Shown here one piece after another: positions 39,316 to 47,615 of a stretch of 64,000 bases of DNA (the stretch's first letter is position 1; each line of letters begins with the position of its first letter). The translations under genes and the position numbers were made by a program. The stretch comes from Emcibacter sp. (lineage in GTDB: Bacteria; Pseudomonadota; Alphaproteobacteria; Sphingomonadales; Emcibacteraceae). A model generated the notes under the pieces. That model made no database searches. It was not told the DNA's origin and saw only the letters and a list, made by a program, of their open reading frames with translations. Location: positions 62,001-126,000 of the forward strand of contig JAIOYI010000005.1 in the NCBI GenBank assembly GCA_021741205.1, read 5' to 3'.

Positions 39316-39696
39316 ATGAGTAACAAATATTTATATATGGTTGTGGGAGCTATTGTCATTGCTATTTGGTTTTATACGGGACAAACGGCTTATTATGGAA
39401 GTGCTACGGGTATGTCCGATGATTGGTGGTATGGTGCGATGCTAGCCATTGGATTAGGGGCAGGTTCTACGGGCGGTGTTTGCGCAGGAACGATTTTTGT
39501 TGAATCAATTAAGGGATATATTTCAACATTGATCATACTCGCTATTGTACCGCTTGTTGGATATTGTTTTTATTCGCTTGCCTTTATGCAAACGATGCCA
39601 GTACCAGAGGAATTAGGTAAGGTTGTAATCAGTATTGTGGTTAGCGGTTTCTTGACCAATATGGCACTGAGCTATTTAAGAAAAGCCAACGCATAA
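39316..39696 (+). CDS. Small membrane protein, function unknown
   Basis: 126-residue protein with about four hydrophobic segments (~5-22, 42-60, 66-88, 100-121). Between the first two lies a polar stretch with aromatic residues (MSDDWWYGAM). I do not recognise the family. It has its own start with AATGGAGAGG upstream and is followed by a terminator, so it seems to be a single gene. Confidence 0.65.
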   Translation: MSNKYLYMVVGAIVIAIWFYTGQTAYYGSATGMSDDWWYGAMLAIGLGAGSTGGVCAGTIFVESIKGYISTLIILAIVPLVGYCFYSLAFMQTMPVPEELGKVVISIVVSGFLTNMALSYLRKANA

Positions 39697-39717
39697 TCTA
39701 TTTTTTTATTTTTACGT

Positions 39718-39757
39718 AAAGCCCGAGGATTATAGTAGTCTTTGGGCTTTATTTTTA
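39718..39757 (+). terminator. Terminator after the small membrane protein
   Basis: Stem AAAGCCC (39718-39724) with GGGCTTT (39744-39750) plus partly paired inner bases, then T-rich ATTTTTAT. It reaches the 3' end of the convergent SDR gene. Confidence 0.7.
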
Positions 39758-40522
39758 TGCTGTGGTTAGTCCACCGTCAAAGGCAAGGGCTTGACCTGTG
39801 GTAAAGCTGTTTTGATCAGAGCAAAGCCATATCATGCCATTCACAATTTCTTCTGCGCTGCCAAGTCTGCCCATGGGAATGACATGCGCCATATCTTGCT
39901 CTCTTTTTCTGCCACCCTCGCCACCAATAAGTTGATCCACCATTGGGGTATAGCAAAAGGCAGGACAGATTGCGTTAATGCGAATATTTTTTCTGGCATA
40001 TTCGAGGGCTGCTGCCTTAGTCAGGCCAATGACCGCATGTTTGCTTGCCGTATAGGCACCCGCTAAAGGCGCACCAATGAGCCCTGCAACGGAGGCAACA
40101 TTCAAAATTACCCCATGACCTTGTTTGTTCATTTGCCGCAATTCTTGCTGCATAGAAAGAAAGACACCCCGCACATTAACGGCCATAACAAAATCAAATT
40201 CTTTCAGACTTGCCTCGGCCATGCGCGCCATATTATGGGCAACACCTGCATTATTGATGGCAATATCAAGACTGCCAAAATGTGCGATACCAGCCTTTGT
40301 CATTTTTTCCACCTGATCTTCTTTGCTTACATCACAAAGTAAGGCGAGGGTGCGGTCTCCGCCGTCCCCCAGCTGTTTCATGGTTTCATCAAGACCCGCT
40401 TCATTCACATCGGATAGGACAAGTCTTGCCCCAAGTTTGCTAAATTCAAGGGCGGCAAGACGGCCAAAACCAGAACCTGCCCCCGTTATTTGCACAACTT
40501 TATTGTTGAATTTTATATTCAT
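39755..40522 (-). CDS. Short-chain dehydrogenase/reductase
   Basis: 255-residue classical SDR. NAD(P)-binding TGAGSGFG (~12-19), NNAGVAHN, catalytic Ser in NVASVAG, and YTASK with the catalytic Tyr and Lys, ending in LAFDGGLTTA. Last gene of the minus-strand operon with acyl-CoA dehydrogenase and the APH-type kinase, 29 bp after the kinase. A hydroxyacyl-CoA or hydroxy-acid oxidation role is possible by context (LvaD in the levulinate pathway is an SDR), but substrate is not readable from sequence. Confidence 0.88.
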   Translation of the reverse strand: MNIKFNNKVVQITGAGSGFGRLAALEFSKLGARLVLSDVNEAGLDETMKQLGDGGDRTLALLCDVSKEDQVEKMTKAGIAHFGSLDIAINNAGVAHNMARMAEASLKEFDFVMAVNVRGVFLSMQQELRQMNKQGHGVILNVASVAGLIGAPLAGAYTASKHAVIGLTKAAALEYARKNIRINAICPAFCYTPMVDQLIGGEGGRKREQDMAHVIPMGRLGSAEEIVNGMIWLCSDQNSFTTGQALAFDGGLTTA

Positions 40523-40551
40523 AAAAAATCCTTATATTTTTGCTGCTCCCC

Positions 40552-41580
40552 CTATATTTTTCGCTGATCCCATAGAATAGCCATAGCCTTTTCAGCCAGA
40601 GGTCTTGTGAGTTTGCCGACCTCCTGCGCCTTCTTATTTGATGCATTGCCGTCAAGACTTCGTTTCATGACACCCTGAACAATGGCTGCAAGCCTAAAAA
40701 AGCTAAAGGCCAGATAAAAGGGCCAATGTTCAATATTTGTCCAACCCATACGATCTGCATATTCACGAACATAGGATTCTTCCGTAGGAATTCCATTCTT
40801 AATACGGTCAAACCCACCTAAACCCTTAACAATGGAGTTATGGGGCATGCGCCACTGCATAGATTGATAGGCGAGGTCAGCCAAGGGATGACCCAAGGTG
40901 GACAGTTCCCAATCCACAACCGCAATAATTTCAGGCTTTGAGGGATGAAAGATAAGATTGTCCAAACGATAGTCTCCATGGATCAGGCTAACCATACCAT
41001 CATCTGGGGGAATATTCTGGCCAACCCATGTCATTAATTGTTCCATGGGTTCGATATAATCGGTCTCGGACGCCTTATATTGTTTTGACCAACGGCTTAT
41101 TTGTCTTTCATAATAATTGCCGGGCTTGCCGTAATCCTGTAAACCCTGTTTATCCAAAACCACGGAATGAATGGCAGCAAGAACACGGTTCATTTCATGA
41201 TACATATTTGTGCGTTCTGAATTTGTCAGATCGGGCAGGGACGGATCCCAAAATATGCGACCCTCCATAAAATCCATAACGTAAAACCAGCTCCCTATTA
41301 CATCATTATCGGTGCAAAGATGCAAAGGCTTTGCCACGGGTACATCTGTGCCCAAGAGTGCCTTGGTTACCCTATATTCTCGGTCAACCGCATGGGCCGA
41401 TGGGAGCAAATTTCCCACAGGTTTGCTGCGCAGAACATATTTTCCGGATTTTGCTGTAATCCTATAGGTAGGGTTGGACTGCCCGCCTGCAAATTTCTCA
41501 ATATTTAAAGGCCCTCGAAAGTCCTCAATATGATCTGTGAGATAAGCGTTCAGTTTTTCGATGTCCATTTTATTTTCCAT
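40552..41580 (-). CDS. APH-family phosphotransferase (ACAD10/11-like kinase)
   Basis: 342-residue protein with a protein-kinase-like fold. N-terminal FAGGQSNPTYRI nucleotide-binding strand region, KYVLRSKP with the ATP Lys position, Brenner motif LIHGDYRLDNLIF, and VVDWELSTLGHPLADLAY with the metal-binding Asp. This subfamily is the stand-alone counterpart of the kinase domain of ACAD10/ACAD11 and resembles LvaA, which phosphorylates 4-hydroxyacyl-CoA. The adjacent acyl-CoA dehydrogenase supports that. It begins at the stop codon of the deleted SDR (TAATG). Antibiotic resistance is unlikely. Confidence 0.85.
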   Translation of the reverse strand: MENKMDIEKLNAYLTDHIEDFRGPLNIEKFAGGQSNPTYRITAKSGKYVLRSKPVGNLLPSAHAVDREYRVTKALLGTDVPVAKPLHLCTDNDVIGSWFYVMDFMEGRIFWDPSLPDLTNSERTNMYHEMNRVLAAIHSVVLDKQGLQDYGKPGNYYERQISRWSKQYKASETDYIEPMEQLMTWVGQNIPPDDGMVSLIHGDYRLDNLIFHPSKPEIIAVVDWELSTLGHPLADLAYQSMQWRMPHNSIVKGLGGFDRIKNGIPTEESYVREYADRMGWTNIEHWPFYLAFSFFRLAAIVQGVMKRSLDGNASNKKAQEVGKLTRPLAEKAMAILWDQRKI

Positions 41581-41858
41581 TAAAAGTATTTTACCATATG
41601 GCCACCATCAACCACAAGGGTCGTGCCATTGATGAAGGATGAGGCATCGCTGGCAAGCAACAAAAGTGGGCCATCAAGTTCATTTAACTCACCAAGCCGT
41701 CTTGCAGGAATAGTTTTGATATAGGCTTTACCCCGATCGGTATCAAAGAAATGCGCATTAATTTTGGTCTTGAAATAGCCCAGGGCTATGCTGTTGATCC
41801 TGATTGAGGCTCCTGTTATGAGGGCTATCTTACCATCTAAGCTAAATATATTCTGCAT
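41580..41858 (-). pseudogene. SDR gene remnant with large in-frame internal deletion
   Basis: 92-residue open frame that joins the first ~18 residues of an SDR (SLDGKIALITGAS) directly to the last third (IRINSIALGYFKTKIN through LLASDASSFINGTTLVVDGG). Classical SDRs are ~250 residues, so about 150-165 residues are absent, including the Gly-rich loop completion, NNAG and the catalytic Ser-Tyr-Lys. The join keeps the frame and has no stop. Enzyme activity is not expected. It sits between acyl-CoA dehydrogenase and kinase genes and keeps tight spacing on the kinase side. Confidence 0.85.
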
Positions 41859-41879
41859 GATTTTCTACCTTGATGAAGG

Positions 41880-43133
41880 TTATGACCGTAAAGGGAGTGT
41901 AAGATAGGGCAGGGTAAAGCCTTGCTTTTCTTGTGCTTTTTTGATTTCCATGCGGGCAATGCTGCGCAGATGAACCTCGTCTGGGCCATCTGCATAGCGC
42001 AGCGCACGCCCCCATGTCCAAATATCTGCAAGGGGTGTGTCGGGCGAAATGCCCATGGCACCGAATGTCTGCATGGCACGATCCGCTATGGTGGTTTGCA
42101 TTTTGGGAATGATGGCCTTGATCATGGAGATTTCTTTTCTTGCTCCCTTTGCCCCAACCTTATCAATCATGTCTGCGGTTTTCAGGACAAGCAGCCTTGC
42201 CTGATCTATTTCCATACGGGAATGGGCAATCCATTCGCTGACCGCCCCATGTTGATGCAGATATTTGCCAAAGGCTTTTCTTTCCTGCGCCCTCTCCACC
42301 ATCAAATCAAGAGCAAGTTCAGACTGCCCGATGGAGCGCATGCAATGATGAATACGGCCGGGGCCAAGGCGAGTCTGTGCCATCATAAAGCCGTCGCCTT
42401 CACCGCCAAGGATATTTGTTATAGGTACCCTCACATCTTTAAAGGTAATTTCGCAATGACCCTCAGGGGAATGGTGGTTCATGATTGTAATATTACGCTC
42501 AACCGTAACCCCCGCAGTGTCCATAGGCACAAGAATCATGCTTTGCTGACGATGAATATTTTCGTTATTGGGATCGGTTTTTCCCATGACAATCATAATT
42601 TTACAATTTGGATGTGCCGCATTTGAAATAAACCATTTACGGCCATTGATAACATAGTCATTCTTGTCACGCCTCATCACAGTTTGAATATTGGTGGCAT
42701 CAGACGAGGAAACATCGGGTTCCGTCATGGCGAATGCAGATCGGATTTTGCCGTCAAGAAGAGGAGTGAGCCAATGTTTTTTCTGTGCCTCGGTGCCAAA
42801 CATATGCAAAATTTCCATATTACCTGTGTCTGGTGCATTGCAGTTAAAAACCTCTGGTGACCATTGTACCCGCCCCATAATTTCGGCGAGCGGGGCATAG
42901 TCAAGATTGCTGAGACGAGTGCCGACCTCATCCTCTTTCAGGTGAGGCAGGAATAAATTCCATAATCCTTCAGATTTGGCGAGTTCTTTTAAATCTTCCA
43001 TAAAAGAAACCGGAAAAATACCCGCCTTTATTTCATTATGATGTTGCTGAATTCTGGGGGTTATGTGATCCCCCATAAAATTTTTCAGGCGACGACGTAA
43101 GGTTTTTACTTTCGGACTATAATCAAAATCCAT
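41880..43133 (-). CDS. Acyl-CoA dehydrogenase (ACAD10/11-like)
   Basis: 417-residue flavoenzyme. N-terminal helical domain, then FAMTEPDVSSSDATNI (FAD and substrate-binding signature), GRKWFISNAAHP, the mid beta-domain, GPGRIHHCMRSIGQSELAL and a C-terminal ADGPDEVHLRSIARMEI segment. The GRIHHCMR and ASSDATN forms are typical of long-chain ACAD11-type enzymes. Paired with the APH-type kinase it probably acts in 4-hydroxyacyl-CoA or branched acyl-CoA catabolism (inference). It starts 14 bp after the phosphatase gene, same operon. Confidence 0.9.
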   Translation of the reverse strand: MDFDYSPKVKTLRRRLKNFMGDHITPRIQQHHNEIKAGIFPVSFMEDLKELAKSEGLWNLFLPHLKEDEVGTRLSNLDYAPLAEIMGRVQWSPEVFNCNAPDTGNMEILHMFGTEAQKKHWLTPLLDGKIRSAFAMTEPDVSSSDATNIQTVMRRDKNDYVINGRKWFISNAAHPNCKIMIVMGKTDPNNENIHRQQSMILVPMDTAGVTVERNITIMNHHSPEGHCEITFKDVRVPITNILGGEGDGFMMAQTRLGPGRIHHCMRSIGQSELALDLMVERAQERKAFGKYLHQHGAVSEWIAHSRMEIDQARLLVLKTADMIDKVGAKGARKEISMIKAIIPKMQTTIADRAMQTFGAMGISPDTPLADIWTWGRALRYADGPDEVHLRSIARMEIKKAQEKQGFTLPYLTLPLRS

Positions 43134-43147
43134 GGCTTTTCTCCTGA

Positions 43148-43822
43148 CTAGCTGAAGGTAATGATATCAAGGCGGTCTTGATGATCAAGGTGAGGAATAT
43201 TATTAAAACTGGATAGATGGATATTATGGCGTCCAAGGTAAATATGGCTAAAGCTTGTATTTTTAATTTGTAAATTAAGATCAATGATTTTTTGAGCAGA
43301 AAGACCAAGAATATGCCCCATAATCATTGAAATTGTGCCACCAGAGCTTATGACGAGAGATTTTCCATCCATAGTATTGTGGAGATGGCTTAGAACATTC
43401 TTGGTGCGGTTTTGAAAATCAGACCAGCTTTCAGGAAGTGTTTCTGTGATTTTATCTTCTGACCATAAGTTAAGTGCTTGTTTTAGCCGTTGATAAAAAA
43501 TCCTTCTGTCACCATCTTTTGGGATATTCCCTTCTTCTGGATGCAAATTCATATAGGCTTTATAGAGTGCTTCGAAGTCATATTCATTAAGTCCCACATG
43601 ACGAATATAATTGGGTTTTTGCCTGAAAGCGGTCGTGATGCCTTCCGCCGTTTGATGGTGGCGCATTTGGGTTCCCGTGATGACATTATTGAAGACTATA
43701 TTTCTTTCTGCAAAATAATGACCGAGATATTCAGACTGCAATCGACCCAGATCGGATAATTTATCATAATTATCCGAGTGAAAAGAGGCCTGTCCATGTC
43801 TGACCAGATATATTTCCGCCAT
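43148..43822 (-). CDS. Histidine phosphatase superfamily protein
   Basis: 224-residue phosphoglycerate-mutase-like phosphatase. The catalytic RHG motif appears at the N-terminus (YLVRHGQASF), a second Arg/His region at TGTQMRHHQTA, and the late ISSGGTISMIMG segment replaces the usual SHGG. In that late motif the second catalytic His appears to be missing (SSGG), which may mean altered chemistry. First gene of the minus-strand operon with acyl-CoA dehydrogenase and kinase; divergent from the LysR gene. Substrate unknown. Confidence 0.85.
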   Translation of the reverse strand: MAEIYLVRHGQASFHSDNYDKLSDLGRLQSEYLGHYFAERNIVFNNVITGTQMRHHQTAEGITTAFRQKPNYIRHVGLNEYDFEALYKAYMNLHPEEGNIPKDGDRRIFYQRLKQALNLWSEDKITETLPESWSDFQNRTKNVLSHLHNTMDGKSLVISSGGTISMIMGHILGLSAQKIIDLNLQIKNTSFSHIYLGRHNIHLSSFNNIPHLDHQDRLDIITFS

Positions 43823-43927
43823 TTCGATTTCCTATTTCTTAAAAATAATATAGATCAGTAGAATATTTGTGAAATTTATTATAGATATAGTATATTATTC
43901 ATATATATTATAATACTAGAGTTTTTT

Positions 43928-44827
43928 ATGCGCCCTAATCAGATTGATTTAAATTTATTTGTTGTTTTTGAGGCCATATATGGCACTCAAAATTTAACAC
44001 GGGCGGCGGATATATTATGTCTTAGCCAACCTGCGGTCAGCAATGCTCTTGCTCGATTGCGCCGTATATTTGATGATCCGCTTTTTGTGCGGTCTAAGAC
44101 GGGCATGATACCCACGTCTGTGGCAGAAAATATCATAGGTCAGGTGCGCCAAGCCCTTCTTTTGATGAACAGTAGTTTAAACGAAGCGGATATTTTTTAT
44201 CCCGAAAAATCCGATAAAACTTTTCGTATCAATATGTCTGATTTGATTGCGGCGATGACCTTGCCGTCTCTGGAGGAAATGGTAACAAAGGATGCTCCCT
44301 TCGTTCATCTTGAAAGCTATCATATTCCACGAGAGGATTTAAGACGGGAACTTAGCACTGGGACTATGGATTTTGCGATTGATGCCCCATTGCTTCATGA
44401 TCCGCAATTATGCCACATACCTCTTTTAAAAGAACAATATGTTTGCATGCTTCGCAGGGATCATCCTTTTAAGGGCAATGAACTTACCCTACAGGATTAC
44501 CTGAATTTTGATCACATCCATGCCTCAAGTCGGCGTAGTGGCGAGGGGCATGTGGATATAGCCTTGAATAATTTAGGGCATAAACGCAATATTCATTTAA
44601 GAATTCAACATTATATGGTGGCACCCTTGGTGGCACTTCGGTCTGATATGGCATTGACGGCACCACGGGGGTTGGTCAGTCAGTATGATGCCCGCGTTAT
44701 GACATTGCCCTTTACGCTGCCTGATCTGGAGCTTCATTTATATTGGCATAAAAGTCGTGACATGGACCCCAGCAATCGTTGGATGCGACAAAAAATTATG
44801 GATATTTCAGCAGGGTTATCTTATTGA
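43928..44827 (+). CDS. LysR-family transcriptional regulator
   Basis: 299-residue LTTR. N-terminal winged HTH (~8-66; DLNLFVVFEAIYGTQNLTRAAD then LSQPAVSNALARLRRIFDDPLF) and a periplasmic-binding-protein-like effector domain (~95-295). It is read divergently from the phosphatase/acyl-CoA dehydrogenase operon with 105 bp between them, so it is the likely regulator of that operon. The effector is unknown; an intermediate acyl compound would fit. Confidence 0.9.
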   Translation: MRPNQIDLNLFVVFEAIYGTQNLTRAADILCLSQPAVSNALARLRRIFDDPLFVRSKTGMIPTSVAENIIGQVRQALLLMNSSLNEADIFYPEKSDKTFRINMSDLIAAMTLPSLEEMVTKDAPFVHLESYHIPREDLRRELSTGTMDFAIDAPLLHDPQLCHIPLLKEQYVCMLRRDHPFKGNELTLQDYLNFDHIHASSRRSGEGHVDIALNNLGHKRNIHLRIQHYMVAPLVALRSDMALTAPRGLVSQYDARVMTLPFTLPDLELHLYWHKSRDMDPSNRWMRQKIMDISAGLSY

Positions 44828-44834
44828 AGCATGC

Positions 44835-46037
44835 TCATGCTTCGGAGATAATTTCCTTTTTTTGCAAAATGAGTTTGGCATTAAAAATAATGGCCAGATT
44901 CCAAATTATTAATCCAAATATCAGAAACTCTGGAATATATTTACCTAAACCCAACACCCCATATATGGCAAATAAAAAGGCAAAAGCATCTCGCTTTAAA
45001 AAGTAATTACAGAAATTAAAGATTCGAAGTAAATGAGGTTTGCCGTCAAAGCGTTCCCTTATGGTGGTGGCAAGAATGTCGAACCGTCCGCCGCCGGGGC
45101 CAAAATAAAGCAAGGCCGTCATAAGTAAAACGCCCGTAAGAGCAAGGGCAATAATGTAATAGCCTAAAATCAAATATTCATTACCATATGTGCTCCATAA
45201 GGCATAACTCATCGAACCCATAAATAATATGTTGGTAATCATGTCGACCATGGTATCGATTTTTGCCCCCCGCAGGCTCGATAGAAATTTTGCCCGAGCA
45301 ATTTCACCATCAATACCATCCGCCACAGAGGCTATATGGAATAAAAGACAACCCCATAATATCCCGCTTTCACCGCCCTTGATCAAAACATAAGCCATTA
45401 AGGCGGCAAGTAATGCGGTGAGGGCCGTAAAATAAATTGGGGCTATGGGGAAATTGGCAAAAAATTTGCTGAATAATGTTGAAATGGGTCTATTTAATGT
45501 CTTTGAAACGAAACCATCGGTTTCCTTTGCGAGCCATTTGAATAATCTTGATTGAGCCTCATGGAGGTTGTCATGATCTATTTTAAGAATATAAAATGGG
45601 TCTGTTACGTATATGTCTTGGGGTAAATAAATTTTTGTGACTTGTTCATTAAAATTATTTTTTGAAAATATAGGCTGTCCTGTAGGGCTGTTTAAGACGC
45701 TCAAATTTGAATGAATAAATTTTTCCATCAGATTTGAATGGACGATAAAGCCATCCTCAACATAAATGGCCTGCTCTGAGCTGCTCATATCATGTTCACT
45801 AAGAGAGGTTTTATATTCAACAAGAGCGAATTTTTCGTTGGCATATTCAGTATAGGGTCTTTTTTCATTTTCCAAGGCTGAAATAACAAAAATTTTCTTG
45901 ATATTATTTGTGATGCAAATTTTGATGAGACGGTCACGAACACTGATTGAGGCAATGTTATGGTCGCCGTCTTTATGTGCTCTTATAACGGCAATTGTCG
46001 GCTTAAAAATGACTGTTTCTCGTCCCATATATGTCAT
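44835..46037 (-). CDS. CDP-alcohol phosphatidyltransferase with N-terminal nucleotidyltransferase-like domain
   Basis: 400-residue protein. The second half carries the complete CDP-alcohol phosphotransferase signature: Asp240, Asp243-Gly244, Ala247-Arg248, Gly257, Asp261, Asp265, within about six membrane helices (~195-390). The first ~170 residues are soluble and resemble the nucleotidyltransferase part of bifunctional inositol-phosphate enzymes (IPCT/DIPPS), including LFKWLAKETDGFVSKTLNRP at the junction, but the NTP-binding GGxGTR loop is not visible. The gene follows the flippase by 4 bp. Product is unknown. Confidence 0.8.
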   Translation of the reverse strand: MTYMGRETVIFKPTIAVIRAHKDGDHNIASISVRDRLIKICITNNIKKIFVISALENEKRPYTEYANEKFALVEYKTSLSEHDMSSSEQAIYVEDGFIVHSNLMEKFIHSNLSVLNSPTGQPIFSKNNFNEQVTKIYLPQDIYVTDPFYILKIDHDNLHEAQSRLFKWLAKETDGFVSKTLNRPISTLFSKFFANFPIAPIYFTALTALLAALMAYVLIKGGESGILWGCLLFHIASVADGIDGEIARAKFLSSLRGAKIDTMVDMITNILFMGSMSYALWSTYGNEYLILGYYIIALALTGVLLMTALLYFGPGGGRFDILATTIRERFDGKPHLLRIFNFCNYFLKRDAFAFLFAIYGVLGLGKYIPEFLIFGLIIWNLAIIFNAKLILQKKEIISEA

Positions 46038-46041
46038 AGAA

Positions 46042-47544
46042 TTACTTCTTTATATTCAATTTCCTCAAGAGAATAAACTTTTCTTCTTTTTGTGCAATAA
46101 GAAAAAAGCAGATAAAATAAACAATAATCCCCCCCGCAATACCAAAAACTAGCCCCAATAGCGATTGTAATTCTAATGTGGTGTCAATTAACTTTAAATA
46201 GCCAAACAGAAGGCTAGATATGAAGATGGGTTTGACTATCCTAAGATCAAAGGGAATAACATCAAAAAAATACTTAATTAACATAAGCCGTAAGAGTTCC
46301 GTTACACCATAGGAAATAAAGAGACTTGCCGCTGCGCCCACGATCCCGAATTTTAAAGACATGAAATAACATAGGCTTGCATGAAGAAAGAGAATGACAA
46401 GGGACAACATAGGATTAACTGAGGGTTTTTTATAGAGAAATATTAACTCACCTAAGCCAAAGCTGCCTTGTATTATGACGGCGGCAATAAGGATTAAAAG
46501 GGTAAGCGGAGCCTCTCCAGCAGAGGCCTTGAAGAGCCCAAGCAAAGGCCCTGCATAAAAAATAAGTAGGGTAAAGATCATCGCCTGAATCGAAAAAATC
46601 CAATAGCTCACTTGTGATAATTCTTTGCTCACATGACCCAAACTGGATTGTTTCATGGTTTGGGAAATAACAGGTTCTAGGATGGGATCGAAACTTTGTC
46701 TTATTTTTTTGACAATAGTCACGATTTGAAGGGCAATACCATAAACGCCTAGTGCACTTGGGGATACCAAGGCGGCCAAAAAATAAATATCTATACGAAG
46801 AATGAGTACACCAATAAGGTCATAGACGGCGGTGGGTGCCGAAAATAGGGTCATTGATTTTATTTTTGTTAAAGAAATCCAATGAGAGTTGCGAATATTT
46901 TTCTTATAGACCCGACTGAAACTGTGAAGGGCATAAATAAAAATGCTAATATTCATTAGCCAATAGGCATAAAATAACCCCAATTCCACTTTGTTGATGA
47001 CAAATAATCCCGCAGCCCCGCCTAAAAGAACATAGGGTTCAACAATGCTTTTGGCGGTGACCTCATAACGCATCTTTCGCGCAGCTCTTGTGGCGGTGAG
47101 TAAAATTTCTGTCAAAGCATAAAGAAGGGCAGTGGGCAGTATAATAAAAACGCCCTTGGCCATTTCTTTGGGAAAAAAATGAAAGAAAAAATCCTGCCCT
47201 ATATAAAGCGGAATAATGAGGATACTGCCAAAACATAAACAGAAAATCATTGTCGTAAAAACAGTATTATAAACGCCAGCTAAATTATTCTGCATAAGAT
47301 CATCATTTAAAAAATGAAATAACGATCTTTTAAAGCCAAACAGGATAATTGCTGTTAAGGTTTCAACTATTGTGACGGCAAAAAGATATTGGCCGAATAT
47401 GATCTTGCCGTATAATAAGGCCACAACAAAAAGAAAAGGCAGCCGCGCCCCAAGTCTTGCGATGAAGCCAAACAGATTTGCCGCGGCTCCCTTTAACAGA
47501 TCGCGTTGATTATGGTGGAGATTATTGTGCGAAATACCGGTCAA
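46042..47544 (-). CDS. MOP-superfamily flippase (Wzx/polysaccharide biosynthesis type)
   Basis: 500-residue membrane protein with about 14 hydrophobic helices, matching the polysaccharide transporter branch of the MOP superfamily (Wzx, RfbX). N-terminal RDLLKGAAANLFGFIARLGARLPF is typical of such flippases. Members move undecaprenyl-linked glycans or other lipid-linked precursors across the inner membrane. No glycosyltransferase or polymerase lies nearby. Close coupling to the CDP-alcohol phosphotransferase (4 bp) suggests a shared lipid- or polyol-linked substrate (inference). Confidence 0.82.
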   Translation of the reverse strand: MTGISHNNLHHNQRDLLKGAAANLFGFIARLGARLPFLFVVALLYGKIIFGQYLFAVTIVETLTAIILFGFKRSLFHFLNDDLMQNNLAGVYNTVFTTMIFCLCFGSILIIPLYIGQDFFFHFFPKEMAKGVFIILPTALLYALTEILLTATRAARKMRYEVTAKSIVEPYVLLGGAAGLFVINKVELGLFYAYWLMNISIFIYALHSFSRVYKKNIRNSHWISLTKIKSMTLFSAPTAVYDLIGVLILRIDIYFLAALVSPSALGVYGIALQIVTIVKKIRQSFDPILEPVISQTMKQSSLGHVSKELSQVSYWIFSIQAMIFTLLIFYAGPLLGLFKASAGEAPLTLLILIAAVIIQGSFGLGELIFLYKKPSVNPMLSLVILFLHASLCYFMSLKFGIVGAAASLFISYGVTELLRLMLIKYFFDVIPFDLRIVKPIFISSLLFGYLKLIDTTLELQSLLGLVFGIAGGIIVYFICFFLIAQKEEKFILLRKLNIKK

Positions 47545-47615
47545 AGACTATCCATCATGTTATTTTTATAGTGTGAATATCAGAATGGAATCAATTTGAC
47601 CATAGGGATGATGAG

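Noticed and set aside
40552-41580. Aminoglycoside-resistance kinase
   Set aside because: Although in the APH fold family, it sits with acyl-CoA dehydrogenase and SDR genes and resembles the ACAD10/11-type kinase group.
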